This document shows positions 23,921 through 33,376 of a stretch of DNA of 41,177 bases, piece by piece. A model generated the notes under the pieces. It saw only the letters and a program-made list of their open reading frames with translations. It searched no databases and was not told the DNA's origin. The position numbers and the translations under genes are program-made. Each line of letters opens with the position of its first letter. Position 1 is the first letter of the stretch. The DNA comes from Sphingomonadaceae bacterium (GTDB taxonomy: Bacteria; Pseudomonadota; Alphaproteobacteria; Sphingomonadales; Sphingomonadaceae): contig JAFAZF010000049.1 in the NCBI GenBank assembly GCA_019239915.1, positions 1-41,177 on the forward strand, written 5' to 3'.

Positions 23921-24798
23921 ATGAGCGAGATGCGGTTCGAGGAAATTGCCGACGGGCTCGCCTTCCCCGAAGGGCGGTGGTGATGGCCGACGGATCGGTG
24001 ATCCTGGTGGAGATGGCCGCCGCGCGGATCACGCGCTGCTGGAACGGCCGCAAGGAGACCGTCGCCGAACCGGGAGGCGGCCCGAACGGCGCCGCGATCG
24101 GCCCCGACGGCGCGCTGTACGTCTGCAACAATGGCGGGGCCAACATGGCCGCATTCGGCTTCGACGACACCACGGTGGGCCCGGGCTGGATCGAGCGCAT
24201 CGATCTCGGCACCGGCCGGAGCGAGCGGCTCTACGAGGCCTGCGACGGCCGCTCGCTTTCCGCACCCAACGACATCGTCTTCGCCGCCGACGGCAGCTTC
24301 TGGTTTTCCGATCTCGGCAAGACCGTCGACCATCACCGCGAGCATGGCGGCCTCTATCTCGCTCGCGCGGACGGGAGCGTGATCAGCTGCGCCCACTATG
24401 GCCCGGTCCACTATAACGGCGTTGGTCTTTCTCCCGACGGCCGCACTGTCTACGCCGCCGAAACGCCCTCTGCGCGGCTCTATGCCTTCGATCTCGACGG
24501 CGACGGCAACGCAGGCAAACGGCGCATGATCGGCACCGCACCCGGCCCGGTGATGCTCGACAGCCTCGCGATCACCGCAGTGGGCAACATTGCCGTCGCG
24601 CAGCTGCTCAGGGGCGGCATCGCCACGTTCACTCCGGACGGCGGGGTGAGCGTGATCCGCTGCCCCGACCCCTTCACCACCAACATCGCGTTCGGCGGCG
24701 TCGACATGCGGGCCGCCTATCTCACGCAATCGAACGGTGGCCGTCTGATTCGCGCCGATTGGCCGGAAGCCGGGCTACGCCTCGCGTTCAACGGATAA
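23921..24798 (+). pseudogene. SMP-30/gluconolactonase-like hydrolase, frameshifted early
   Basis: A six-bladed beta-propeller lactonase (SMP-30/Gnl/LRE). The ATG at 23921 has GGGAGAGG upstream and encodes MRFEEIADGLAFPEG, the family N-terminus; at about 23975 a C is missing (GGCGG for GGCCGG) and the frame ends. The next frame continues with VVMADGSVILVEMAAARIT, then metal-site motifs GGGPNGAAIGPDGALYVCNNGG, LSAPNDIVFAADGSFWFSD and YNGVGLSPDG to 24798. One added base would give about 292 residues, normal for the family. It is probably functional if the shift is an artefact. The 3' end overlaps the convergent MFS gene by 24 bases. Confidence 0.87.
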
Positions 24799-26109
24799 TG
24801 TACCGGCACTCAACGAGCTTGCTCCCGAGGTGTCGAAAGCGGACGGGAGCGCATGCGCGGCGACCAGATAATGGCAGGCGGACCACAGCATCGCAACCGG
24901 GCCGACCAGCAGCGCGTAGCGAAGCGAATCCGCTCCGTGCGCAGCGGTCAACTTGTCGCTCAACCAGCCGACAAGCTGCGGCCCGACCCCCCAACCGAAC
25001 AGATTGATCGAGAAGAACAGGATCGCTGACGCGCGCGCCCGCGCGGCGGGCGGCACCAGCGTATGGATGAGCGCGATGCTCGGCCCATAATAGGTCGCGG
25101 TGAGCAACGCGGCCGGCACCAGCAGTCCAAGCGCCGCCGGCGCCGAGGGCGCAAGCAGGACCGCGACGGTGAACGGGGTCGACAGCGCCAGGAAGAGCGC
25201 GATGAGCCGGGCCGTCCAGCGCGGATCGCGATCGCCCATCCGGCCGATCAGCCAGCCGCCGCCGATGGTGCCGATGCCGCCGACAAGACCCTGCGTGATC
25301 GCAAGCGTCACACCGATCGTGGCGACCGGCATTGCGAAGGCTCGGCCGAACAGTGCCGGCAGCCAAACCGACGTCGCGGTACCGGCGATCACCGCCAGCA
25401 CATAGCCGATCAGAATATGGCGCAGCGACCGGTGCTTCCAGAACAGGCCGATCACCGCTCCGAGCGGCGGTCCTTCCGCAGCGCTCGCGTTCAGTCCATC
25501 GGATTGGCCACGCGACGGTTCGCGCAACGTAAAGAAAACCAGGGCCGCAGCCAGCACGCCCGGCAGGCAGACCGCGGCAAAGGTCCCTCGCCAACCGATA
25601 TGCTGACTGAGCAGGCCGCCGCCGAAAAGGCCCGCGAACAGGCCGATGTTCACGCTGAGCGAGAAGATGCTCATCGCCAGCGCGCGACGCACGCGAGGAT
25701 AGGCATCCGTGATGATCGAGTGCGCGGCCGGGTAGATGCCGGCCTCGCCGATCGCGACACCGATGCGCGCGAGCGCGAGCTGGAGAAAGCTGCGCGCCAC
25801 GCCGCACAATGCTGTCATTACCGAGAAGCACAGCAGCGACAGCACGATCAACCGGCGGCGGCTGCCACGATCGGCATAGGCGCCGATCGGGATCCCGCCG
25901 ATCGCATAGAAGGTTGCGAACGCCATGCCCGAGAGAAAGCCGAGTTGCGTGTCGCTGAGGTGCAATTCCTGCTTGATCGGCTGGATCAGAATCGAAAAGA
26001 TGTTACGATCCAGGACGTTGATCGAGCCGACAACGGTGAGGAGCGCCAGACTATAGGTCGCCGTGCCGAAGTTCGTGCTGTCGTCGCGCATCGACGGACG
26101 ACCTAGCAT
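24775..26109 (-). CDS. MFS transporter, spinster/ACS-like importer
   Basis: A 444-aa protein with 12 predicted helices. LLTVVGSINVLDRNIFSILI is the typical first helix of MFS organic-acid importers, motif A is GAYADRGSRRR (between helices 2 and 3), and IGEAGIYPAAHSIITDAYP is helix 4-5 of the group. It would import the carboxylic-acid or steroid-like substrate of the nearby SDRs; the specificity is unknown. The start was placed at the ATG at 26109 although 26091 (MRDDS) is possible. It is the last gene of a five-gene minus-strand run (29821 to 24775) and overlaps the lactonase tail by 24 bases. Confidence 0.9.
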   Translation of the reverse strand: MLGRPSMRDDSTNFGTATYSLALLTVVGSINVLDRNIFSILIQPIKQELHLSDTQLGFLSGMAFATFYAIGGIPIGAYADRGSRRRLIVLSLLCFSVMTALCGVARSFLQLALARIGVAIGEAGIYPAAHSIITDAYPRVRRALAMSIFSLSVNIGLFAGLFGGGLLSQHIGWRGTFAAVCLPGVLAAALVFFTLREPSRGQSDGLNASAAEGPPLGAVIGLFWKHRSLRHILIGYVLAVIAGTATSVWLPALFGRAFAMPVATIGVTLAITQGLVGGIGTIGGGWLIGRMGDRDPRWTARLIALFLALSTPFTVAVLLAPSAPAALGLLVPAALLTATYYGPSIALIHTLVPPAARARASAILFFSINLFGWGVGPQLVGWLSDKLTAAHGADSLRYALLVGPVAMLWSACHYLVAAHALPSAFDTSGASSLSAGTLSVEREA

Positions 26110-26158
26110 CAATGCCTAGCCGTTTCATAGGGTTTACCGGGCATGCCTTGCGCAGTGA

Positions 26159-26983
26159 TCAGGTTGCGGTCCGCCCATGCATCCGCGCGGCCGGAAAGCG
26201 CGAGTTGATCGTCACGCCACCATCTGCGCGCAGCTCGCTGCCGGTGATGAACGCCGCCTCGTCCGAAGCGAGAAACAGCGCGGCGGCGGCAATATCCTCG
26301 GGTCGGCCGTGGCGAGTGAGATGCCGCTCGCGCAGTGTGGCGCCCGCTTCCTCGTCCTCGATCAGCCGCTCGGCGACATCGGAGGTGATGATCAGCCCAA
26401 GCAGGATGGCGTTCACGCGAATGCCGTGCGGCGCATATTCGACCGCCATCGAGCGAGTGGTGGCGTTTATCGCGCCCTTGGCGGCGGTGTAGGCGTCCGC
26501 GCCCTCGACGCCGGCTATCGAGACCGTCGACGAGATGTTGACCACCGATCCGCCGCGCTTACCCGCGATCATTGCGGACAGGCTGTAGCGGCACATCCAG
26601 AAATAGCTGTAGAGCGCGCCGCGCCACAGGCTCTCCATGTCCGCCGTGGCGAGCCTGGTCACCGGCGCGTCGATCCGTGACGGCCCGCGCTGCAGCTCAG
26701 TCGGGCTGGCGTTGTTGACGAGGATATCGAGCCCGCCGAAAGCCTCGACGGTGCCGGCGACGAGCGTCTCGGCCCACTCCTCGATCGAAAGGTCGGCCGC
26801 CAGGAATCGCGCGACACCGCCGGCGGCCTCGATCTCGGCGACGATCGCGCGCCCTCGCTCCTCGCTGCGCCCGGTGACGACGACCTTTGCGCCTTCGCGC
26901 GCGAACCGGCGCGCGATCGCGGCACCGCACCCTGCGGTCGAGCCGGTCACCAATGCGGTTTTCCCCGCGAGCCGCGCGCTCAT
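26159..26983 (-). CDS. Short-chain dehydrogenase with variant glycine motif
   Basis: A 274-aa SDR. The cofactor motif reads TGSTAGCG (13-20), where the usual Ile before the last Gly is Cys. Thr-Gly-Arg after the second strand suggests NADP(H). NNAS replaces NNAG (90-93), and Ser151/152, Tyr165 and Lys169 (DAYTAAKGA) are in place. A 20-residue insertion around 95-120 (ELQRGPSRIDAPVTR) enlarges the substrate region. The C-terminus extends with SRFPAARMHGR. Its ATG overlaps the stop of the preceding SDR (ATGA), so the two are coupled and may act sequentially or as a heteromer. Confidence 0.9.
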   Translation of the reverse strand: MSARLAGKTALVTGSTAGCGAAIARRFAREGAKVVVTGRSEERGRAIVAEIEAAGGVARFLAADLSIEEWAETLVAGTVEAFGGLDILVNNASPTELQRGPSRIDAPVTRLATADMESLWRGALYSYFWMCRYSLSAMIAGKRGGSVVNISSTVSIAGVEGADAYTAAKGAINATTRSMAVEYAPHGIRVNAILLGLIITSDVAERLIEDEEAGATLRERHLTRHGRPEDIAAAALFLASDEAAFITGSELRADGGVTINSRFPAARMHGRTAT

Positions 26984-27747
26984 TGCGGGATACCGATGCG
27001 CGGGAAATAATGTGCGCCACCGTCCATCTTGATCGTCTCGCCGGTAACGTAGCGCGCTGCGTCGGAGGCGAGAAACACGGCGACGTCCGCCACCTCCTCC
27101 GGTGTCGCCACACGACCGATCGGTCGGGCCCGCGCGATCGCCGCGAGCGCCTCCTCGCCGGCCGCGCGAACGAGAAGATCGGTCCGGGTCGGGCCGGGGG
27201 CGACGCTGTTCACGCGGATACCCTTGCCGGCATATTCGTTCGAGGCGGTCTTGGTCAGACCGTCGACGGCATGTTTGCTCGCCGCGTAGAAGCCGCCACC
27301 CACGGTGCCGGTAAAGGCGGCCATCGAACCGATATTGACGATCGCGCCCCCGCCGGCGGCCAGCATGATGTTGAGTTCCGTCCGCATCGCGAGCCAGAGG
27401 CCGCGCACATTGACTGCAAACAGCGCGTCGAAATTATCGAGCGTCTGTTCGGCAAGTCGGGCGCCCTTCATCGCAGCGGCAAGCGAGTTCACGGCGATAT
27501 CGAGCCGACCGAAGCGCTCCAGGACGAACGCGCCGAGCGCATCCACCGACGAGGGATTGGCGACGTCGGCGCGGCAGAACGCCGCCTCACCACCCGCCAC
27601 GCGCACCGACGCCACGACTGCTTCGCCTTCCTCCGCGCGCCGGCCGGAGACGACGACCCGCGCGCCCGCACGCGCCAGCGCCTCCGCACAAGCGCGGCCG
27701 ATGCCCGACGTGCCACCGACGACGAGCGCGATCCTGCCGCCGAGCAC
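26980..27747 (-). CDS. Short-chain dehydrogenase with NSLA in place of NNAG
   Basis: An SDR of 255 aa from the GTG at 27747, eight bases after the DUF1214 stop; a longer frame would start inside that gene and has an atypical N-terminus. GGTSGIG (11-17) is the cofactor motif, VSGRRAE suggests NADP(H). The structural NNAG motif is replaced by NSLA (AVNSLAAAMKG), an unusual change, while the catalytic Ser, Tyr and Lys (FYAASKHAVD) remain. C-terminal ARYVTGETIKMDGG is standard. It lies within the five-gene minus-strand operon, overlapping the next SDR by four bases. Confidence 0.88.
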   Translation of the reverse strand: MLGGRIALVVGGTSGIGRACAEALARAGARVVVSGRRAEEGEAVVASVRVAGGEAAFCRADVANPSSVDALGAFVLERFGRLDIAVNSLAAAMKGARLAEQTLDNFDALFAVNVRGLWLAMRTELNIMLAAGGGAIVNIGSMAAFTGTVGGGFYAASKHAVDGLTKTASNEYAGKGIRVNSVAPGPTRTDLLVRAAGEEALAAIARARPIGRVATPEEVADVAVFLASDAARYVTGETIKMDGGAHYFPRIGIPQ

Positions 27748-27754
27748 GGCGCGC

Positions 27755-28966
27755 TCAGAAGCCGTAGCGGCGCAGCGAAGCGCGGCGGCGACGCTCGAGC
27801 GTCTCTTCACGCTGCTGCGGCGTTACGTGCGGCGTGTCCGGCGGCAAATGATCGCGGAGATCGGCCAGCGGCACCTTCGTCACCGTCGGAACCGCGCAGC
27901 GTTCGGTACGATACCAGCGCCATTGTGCCAGGCCGACGCCCGGATCCTGCGCATCGATCCAGTTGGGAACGCCGGGGTCTTCCAGCGACAGCACGAGGCG
28001 GATCTTGCCATCGGCATCACGCCGCGCCTGCCGGTCATTCAACGCGCTTTGATGATGACTATAGTCGAGGTTGTGCCACCAGAAATCGCTCAGCTGCAGG
28101 CTCCAGTAGAGCGCCTTCGGTATCTCGCATTCGATAACATACGCCTCGCTCGGACGAATATCATAAATATAGTCGAGATAATGAGCCTCAGGGTTGCCGC
28201 CCTTGTCGCCGACCTCTTGCGGCTTTTCGAGTGAAAGCGGCGCGAACGTCCTGCTCTCGCGCCCGCCGCGATCGACGATCACCCGGGTGCTGCCGATCGA
28301 GAAATCGATATGATGCGCGATGAAGCGGGCCGCCTTCTCGATGCGCAGCGCCACCTCGTCCTCGTCCATCACGATCCGCGCATCCGGCGCGCGATCGAGA
28401 CATTCGATGCGGATGTCGGTGAGGATTTCGCTTTCCCAATCGAGCGACACCTCGCGCATGTTGATAACGATATGGGGCGCAGCGCGATCGAGCTTCACCC
28501 AATTGCCGCCATGCGGCTCCGGCGAGAGGATAACCTCGAACGTCCCGTCCGGCCCGTATTCGATCGTGTCAAAATCGAGATTGGCGATATTCTTCGAGCT
28601 TTCATCGCCCCAGAAGCCGGCATTGAACTGTGCGTGCAACCAATGCGTCGTGCCGCGCTTGCCCCACAAGCGGTAGGTATGTGCGCCGTCGATCGAACAC
28701 CAGCGATAGAGAAAGTCTGCGCAAGGGAGGCCCCAGCCCAATTCAAACGGCAGGAATACCGAATGCACGTAGAGCGCCGGATAGTGATGGCGCGGCGCGA
28801 CATAGAGGCCGAACGCCGCGGTCTGCAGCACCTGCAGGAAATAATGCGCCTGCGCCCTGACCTTCGGGTCGCCGCTTTCGGGGGCTGCAAGAAACCGCGC
28901 CAGCCCGTCGCGAACGGCGGCATGGTAGGTGTCCCAGGCGCGGTCCGCGCGGCGTGCGTCAGGCAT
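27755..28966 (-). CDS. DUF1214-domain protein
   Basis: A 403-aa protein rich in Trp, His and acidic residues. The C-terminal third (PKALYWSLQLSDFWWHNLDY through LSLEDPGVPNWIDAQDPGVG) is the DUF1214 fold, and the middle (EYGPDGTFEVILSPEPHGGNW) resembles the neighbouring DUF1254-type beta region. Proteins of this kind recur in actinobacterial and sphingomonad steroid and terpenoid degradation clusters, but the activity is unknown. There is no signal peptide. GGAGAG precedes the ATG. It lies second in the five-gene operon, between two SDRs, so it probably belongs to the same pathway. Confidence 0.85.
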   Translation of the reverse strand: MPDARRADRAWDTYHAAVRDGLARFLAAPESGDPKVRAQAHYFLQVLQTAAFGLYVAPRHHYPALYVHSVFLPFELGWGLPCADFLYRWCSIDGAHTYRLWGKRGTTHWLHAQFNAGFWGDESSKNIANLDFDTIEYGPDGTFEVILSPEPHGGNWVKLDRAAPHIVINMREVSLDWESEILTDIRIECLDRAPDARIVMDEDEVALRIEKAARFIAHHIDFSIGSTRVIVDRGGRESRTFAPLSLEKPQEVGDKGGNPEAHYLDYIYDIRPSEAYVIECEIPKALYWSLQLSDFWWHNLDYSHHQSALNDRQARRDADGKIRLVLSLEDPGVPNWIDAQDPGVGLAQWRWYRTERCAVPTVTKVPLADLRDHLPPDTPHVTPQQREETLERRRRASLRRYGF

Positions 28967-29029
28967 GCATGCTCTCCAGCGAGGGCGGGAATGGCGGCCG
29001 CGCGGAGGACGCTGCGCAGTTCGCCGATC

Positions 29030-29821
29030 TCACGGGTACATGAGCATCCCGCCGTCGACCATGAAGGTCATGCCGGTCAGGAAGGAAGCGTCGTCGCTGG
29101 CGATGAACACCGCGACGCGGCCGCCATCCTTGTAGATGTCGCCCCAGCGGCGCATCGGCAGAACCTGGAGCGCCGCATTGCTTTCCTCCGGATGGATGCG
29201 GGCATGGTTCTGCAGCGCCTCGGTTTCGATGGCGGGATTGTAGACGTTGACGGTGATGCCATGCTGGCCCCACTCGCGCGCTGCCGTGCGGGTCAGGCCG
29301 CGGATCGCTTCCTTGCCGGCATTGTAGGCAACCGAGCCGGCGTTCCCCATCTGCCCCCAGTTCGAGCCGAAGTTGATCACCCGCCCGCGCCCGGACGCCT
29401 TGAGATGGGGGAAGGCCGCCTTCATGAAGCGATAGCTGGCGGTGACGCCGGTGAGCAGCGTGCGATCCCACTCGGCATCGCGGAAATCCTCGATCCCGGT
29501 GAGCACCGGCGAGGGATCGGGCTGCTCAAGCGTTCCGAATGCTTGGGCGTTGTTCACCAGGATGTCGAGACCGCCCCAAGTGTCGACGGCCTTGGCCACC
29601 GTCGCCTTGATATGATCGTGATTACCGACGTCGCAGACCGTGCCGATCGCCGTGCCGCCGGCGTCCGCGATTTCCTTGAGCGTTCCGTCGATCGAGCCCT
29701 GGCTACGCGAGGCGACGACCACCTTGGCGCCCTCCTTGGCAAACTCTACCGCGATGCCGCGTCCGATGCCGCGCCCCGAACCCGTCACGATCGCGACGCG
29801 CCCGTCGAGAATCTTCGCCAC
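29030..29821 (-). CDS. Short-chain dehydrogenase, first gene of the minus-strand operon
   Basis: An SDR of 263 aa from a GTG at 29821, favoured because GGAGGGAG lies eight bases upstream (an earlier TTG is too close). TGSGRGIG (13-20) is the cofactor motif, ASRS after the second strand suggests NADP(H). NNAQ replaces NNAG. The catalytic Ser (GSNWGQMG), Tyr and Lys (VAYNAGKEA) have normal spacing. An insertion around 95-115 (FGTLEQPDPSPVLTG) and the AIETEALQNHARIHPEE loop shape the active site. It leads the operon SDR, DUF1214, SDR, SDR, MFS and is divergent from the acyl-CoA synthetase. Confidence 0.92.
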   Translation of the reverse strand: MAKILDGRVAIVTGSGRGIGRGIAVEFAKEGAKVVVASRSQGSIDGTLKEIADAGGTAIGTVCDVGNHDHIKATVAKAVDTWGGLDILVNNAQAFGTLEQPDPSPVLTGIEDFRDAEWDRTLLTGVTASYRFMKAAFPHLKASGRGRVINFGSNWGQMGNAGSVAYNAGKEAIRGLTRTAAREWGQHGITVNVYNPAIETEALQNHARIHPEESNAALQVLPMRRWGDIYKDGGRVAVFIASDDASFLTGMTFMVDGGMLMYP

Positions 29822-29864
29822 CCGCAATCTCCCTCCAGATCATGGCCGCGCCGACAGGCGGCAG

Positions 29865-29945
29865 CTTATATACTTATATGTTCGGCCCATATGATCGCTA
29901 TCGATCCTCACATCCAGATGATTCGCGGGAAACTGAAAATATAAT
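29865..29945. promoter_or_regulatory. AT-rich divergent promoter region
   Basis: The 295-base gap 29822-30116 between the SDR operon (minus) and acyl-CoA synthetase (plus) contains the only strongly AT-rich stretch nearby. TATAAG-like boxes read leftward (29865-29877), and TATAAT reads rightward at 29940-29945. An ATATG-N7-CATAT inverted repeat (29876-29892) lies between them and may bind a shared regulator. No convincing -35 boxes were found. Confidence 0.45.
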
Positions 29946-30116
29946 TATTTGATCTGCGGTCCCTGGATCGTTTGGTGCGACGTCGCGGCCGCCGCACCAT
30001 CGCGGTGTGCGGAAATCTGCGAAACGCATCCAAGGTTTGACTGGTCATCCGCGGCGCGCCCTGCCACTGATCCCGGCGAACGGGCGTCGGGCGATCGCCG
30101 GGAGGAGGACAGACGC

Positions 30117-31615
30117 ATGACCGAGGTGCGCAGGCTTCCGGATGCGCTCAAGGTACGCGCCCAGCATCAGCTCGACGAGATCGCCCATGACGACGGCCGC
30201 CGCATGATCAGCTTTGCCGACTGGGATCGCGAGGCCGACGCGCTGGGCGGGGGGCTGGCCGCGCGAGGCTTGCGGCCCGGCGACCGCGTGCTGCTGCCGA
30301 TCAGCAACGCCAACGCCTTCGACATGCTGGTCGCGGTGCAGGGCGTACTGCGCGCCGGCGGCATCGCCTGCCCAGTCAATCCGCGCCTGATGCCGGACGA
30401 GATGGCCTTCTATGCTCGCCTGACCGAGCCGGCGATGACGATCACCGACATTCCCGAGCGGATGGCGGTGGCCGGCGCCGGCACGATCTTCGCGGTCGAC
30501 GCCGTGCCGAACGATCCCGGCGCGCTGCCGGACCAGAGCGCACTCGATCCGAAAGCAGATGCGATCATCCTGCAGACCTCCGGCACCACCGGCGGCAAGC
30601 TCAAAGGCGTCGTCATCGCGCACCCGGACGCGCTCGGCGACAGCGACGGGATCAGCCGCCAGCCCTCGAAATCGATGGCGCACGCGCTGCCGCTGACCGG
30701 CTCGGGCGGCGCGATGGCGGCAGGCCTGCTGCCGATCAAGACCGGCGCGACCTGCTACACGATGCGCAAGTTCGATCCGGAGGGCTTCCTCCGCCTGATG
30801 GTCGAAAAGAAGCCGGACACCGTCTTCCTGGTACCCGCTATGTTGCGCCTGATCCTCGATCTGCCGAACGTGCGCGATTTCGATCTTTCGGGAACCAAAT
30901 GGCTGATCACGGGATCGGCGCCGCTGCCGCATGATTCGGTGATGCGCTCGATCGATTTGTGGCCGCGCATCCGCATGCGCAACAGCTATGCCATGTCCGA
31001 GGGGGGCGCCGCACTCACCACGACGACACGCGAGCATCTCTTGAAACCCGGCTGCGTCGGCAAGATGATGACTCGCTCGAGTTGCGCGACGAGGCGGGCA
31101 ATGTCGTGCCGCAAGGCCAGACCGGCGAGGTCTACGGCCGCCAGGGCAAGCCGCGGCGCTACTGGCGCGACGAGAGCGCGAGCAGCGCCTCGTTTGTCGG
31201 CGGATGGACCCGATCCGGCGACCTCGGTTATGTGGATGCCGACGGAGACCTCATCCTGTGCGGTCGCTCCAAGGAGCTGATCATCCGCGGCGGCTACAAT
31301 ATCGCGCCGCTGGATATCGAGACGGTGCTGCACGACCATCCGGCGGTGAAGGACGCGGCCGTGGTCGGCGTCGCGCACGAGGTCCTCGGCGAGGATGTCG
31401 CCGCCGCCGTGACGCTGCTGAGCAGCGCGCAGGCGACGCCCGACGAGCTGCAGGCCTGGTGCCGCGAGCGTCTCGCCGACAACAAGGTGCCGCGCACGAT
31501 CCTGATCCTCGACACGCTGCCGCTCAACGCCAACGGCAAGTTCCTCAAGCGCGAGCTCAAGCCGCTACTCGAGAAAGCCGCAGCCGCGCGCAGGGCGATG
31601 GCAGCGGCGCGCTGA
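30117..31615 (+). pseudogene. FadD-type acyl-CoA synthetase, single-base frameshift
   Basis: An ANL-superfamily acid:CoA ligase (about 499 aa) that activates a carboxylic acid as acyl-AMP then acyl-CoA. GGGAGGAGG precedes the ATG at 30117. The phosphate-binding loop LQTSGTTGGKLKG, NSYAMSEGG (A5-like), then after the shift SGDLGYVDADGDL, RSKELIIRGGYNI and the catalytic Lys in NANGKFLKREL are all present. The frame breaks after 31070, where GACTCG stands for an expected GGACTCG; adding one G gives VGKMMDSLELRDEAGN, the normal family length. The C-terminal part is then read to 31615. Probably a functional gene misread. The SnoaL-like gene follows after 26 bases. Confidence 0.88.
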
Positions 31616-31641
31616 TCGATAACAGCAGGACAACGGAGAGA

Positions 31642-32067
31642 ATGATGCAGGTCGAGGACTATATTCACATCCAGGCGCTGGTGGCCCGCTACAGTGACGC
31701 CGCCAACCGGCAGGACCCGGTCGCAATGGCGGCCGTCTATGCGCCGCACGGCCGCCTGATCGCGTTCGGCAACGAGCCCTATGTCGGGCGCGAGAAGATC
31801 CAGGAGATCTTTCAGGGCTCGATGGGCCGGGTCGAATATCTCACGCAGATCTGCGCCGCCGGCATCATCGACATCCAGGGCGATTGGGCGACGGGACGCT
31901 GGACGGTCACCGAATTCGCCAAGCATAAGGACGGCGACAAGCTGACCTATTTCCAGGGCAGCTACGAGGACGTCATGGTCCGCACCCCCGAGGGCTGGCT
32001 GTTTGAGCAACGCATCCTCAAACGCACCGCGCAGGCGCGCTTCGAGGCTGCACTGCGGGCCTCCTGA
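31642..32067 (+). CDS. SnoaL-like / NTF2-fold protein
   Basis: A 141-aa alpha+beta-barrel protein of the SnoaL/NTF2 superfamily, which includes isomerases, dehydratases and ring-hydroxylase beta subunits. The opening IHIQALVARYSDAANRQD with an internal Tyr/Asp pair and the AVYAPHGRLIAFG strand match SnoaL_4. The barrel ends with TYFQGSYEDVMVRTPEGWLF. GGAGAG precedes the tandem ATGs. It follows the acyl-CoA synthetase by 26 bases and is probably co-transcribed, so an isomerase or hydratase role on the CoA ester is plausible; the sequence does not decide it. Confidence 0.88.
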   Translation: MMQVEDYIHIQALVARYSDAANRQDPVAMAAVYAPHGRLIAFGNEPYVGREKIQEIFQGSMGRVEYLTQICAAGIIDIQGDWATGRWTVTEFAKHKDGDKLTYFQGSYEDVMVRTPEGWLFEQRILKRTAQARFEAALRAS

Positions 32068-32090
32068 TATTCGGGGAATGTCAGCCGCGC

Positions 32091-32245
32091 TCAGAAGCGT
32101 TCGCCGACCATCTCCTCGCTGATCGTCCAGAGCCGCTTCGCCCGCTCGGCATCGAGCGCATAGCGGCGCACGCCGTTGCGCTCCTGAGACTGGTTGTCGA
32201 CCACCTCGGCAACGTGACAATCCTCGCAATACAGACCGCCGACCT
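32091..32245 (-). pseudogene. 3' fragment of the SDR split by IS630
   Basis: Reading the minus strand from 32245, the frame KVGGLYCEDCHVAEVVDNQS continues to RLWTISEEMVGERF and TGA (32093-32091). This is the C-terminal tail of oxidoreductases of the retinol-dehydrogenase/WWOX-like SDR group. Its first half is at 35274-36087. Joining 35274 to 32245 keeps the frame (APADKVGG) and yields 322 aa. Confidence 0.9.
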
Positions 32246-32335
32246 TATACCAATGCGCGCTGAGGCTGACTCACGTCCGGGATTCACAGGCTGCTGAAAA
32301 TCTGATTCGACGTTGCAGGCACATGGAGGCTTGCG

Positions 32336-32898
32336 ATGGCGGCAGCGGTTGACGTTCGATCCGACTACACATCGGCGGATTTGCGTCGCTGCGCGCGACG
32401 AAGTGGTGATGCTGATCAGGTCCGGCGTCTGTTGGCGGTGGCGCTGATACTGGACGGTGGGAGCCGGGGCGAAGCGGCGAAAGTTGCCGGCGTGACGCTG
32501 CAGATCGTGCGCGACTGGGTCTTGCGGTTCAACGCGAGCGGTCCCGATGGTCTGGCGACACGAAAGGCGCCGGAGCGGGCCTCGATCCTGAATGAGGAGC
32601 AGCGCGCCCGGCTTGCGGCGGTTGTCGAGGCGGGACCGATCCCTGCAGCGCATGGCGTGGTGCGCTGGCGGCTCGCCGATCTGGCGCAGTGGATCTGGGA
32701 TGAGTTCGCGCTCTCCGTCACGCGCCACACCCTCGGGCGCGAGCTTCGCGCGATGGGCTATCGCAAGCTCTCGGCGCGGCCCCGCCATCATGGCCAGAAG
32801 CCTGATGACATTGTCGATTTTAAAAAAGCTTCGCCGCCCGTCTGGCGCAGATCAAGAGGCGGCTACCGAGAGGAACGCCGATAGAGCTGTGGTGGCAG
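32336..32898 (+). pseudogene. IS630 transposase, N-terminal part
   Basis: The N-terminal DNA-binding half: a helix-turn-helix region (EAAKVAGVTLQIVRDWVLRF), then the second HTH (DLAQWIWDEFALSVTRHTLG). At 32822-32827 a run of six A followed by G changes frame: in the -1 frame the sequence goes on as SFAARLAQIKRRLPRGTPIE to LWWQ (32898), so the natural element probably uses -1 slippage there. The gene is then cut by the IS110-family insertion exactly before the first catalytic Asp (DEARVG), which resumes at 34760. Confidence 0.87.
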
Positions 32899-32956
32899 AT
32901 GCTATGAGGACGGACACAGGATGGGCTGAACGACTGACCGGCTGACGCCGGTAGGA

Positions 32957-33376
32957 TCATGCGGAGGGGCTGAAGCCTTCCTTGTGGGTGTGTCGGTCGA
33001 GATAACGCATGGTGATATCGTCGGTGATGTTGCCGGACGTCGTCGAGAAGTAGCCCCTCTGCCAGAAGCGTTGGCCCCAGTAGCGCTTGCGGATATGCTC
33101 GAACTCCTGCTGGATTTTGCGTGATGATCGGCCTTTGGCGCGGCGCACGAAGTCACTGACGGAGATCGACGGTGGGATCTCGACGAACATGTGGACGTGG
33201 TCGCTCGACAATGCGCCATTGATGATCGTGACGCCCATTTCGGCGCATACCTGCCGGATGATCTCGCGAACACGCAGGCGGACCTCGCCGCGCAGCACCT
33301 TGAAACGATATTTCGGCGCCCAGACGAGATGGTAGCGATGGTGGAATGTCGTGTGACAGCCGGTCGAATACCCCAT
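32957..33376 (-). CDS. tnpA: IS200/IS605-type TnpA, Y1 HUH transposase
   Basis: A 139-aa single-strand transposase. It has the HUH pair in SSDHVHMFVEI (His62 and His64 approximately) and the catalytic Tyr in QRGYFSTTSGN near residue 111, with FHHRYHLVWAPKYR at the N-terminus, all canonical. The gene is intact, unlike the two elements around it, so it is the youngest layer of the nest. Its start codon lies at the base of a perfect 29-bp hairpin in the leader, which would restrain translation or block read-through transcription. Confidence 0.93.
   Translation of the reverse strand: MGYSTGCHTTFHHRYHLVWAPKYRFKVLRGEVRLRVREIIRQVCAEMGVTIINGALSSDHVHMFVEIPPSISVSDFVRRAKGRSSRKIQQEFEHIRKRYWGQRFWQRGYFSTTSGNITDDITMRYLDRHTHKEGFSPSA

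Noticed and set aside
28310-29944. 544-codon plus-strand frame across the DUF1214 and SDR genes
   Set aside because: Antisense shadow with low-complexity Arg/Ala/Asp composition; both opposite genes are well supported.
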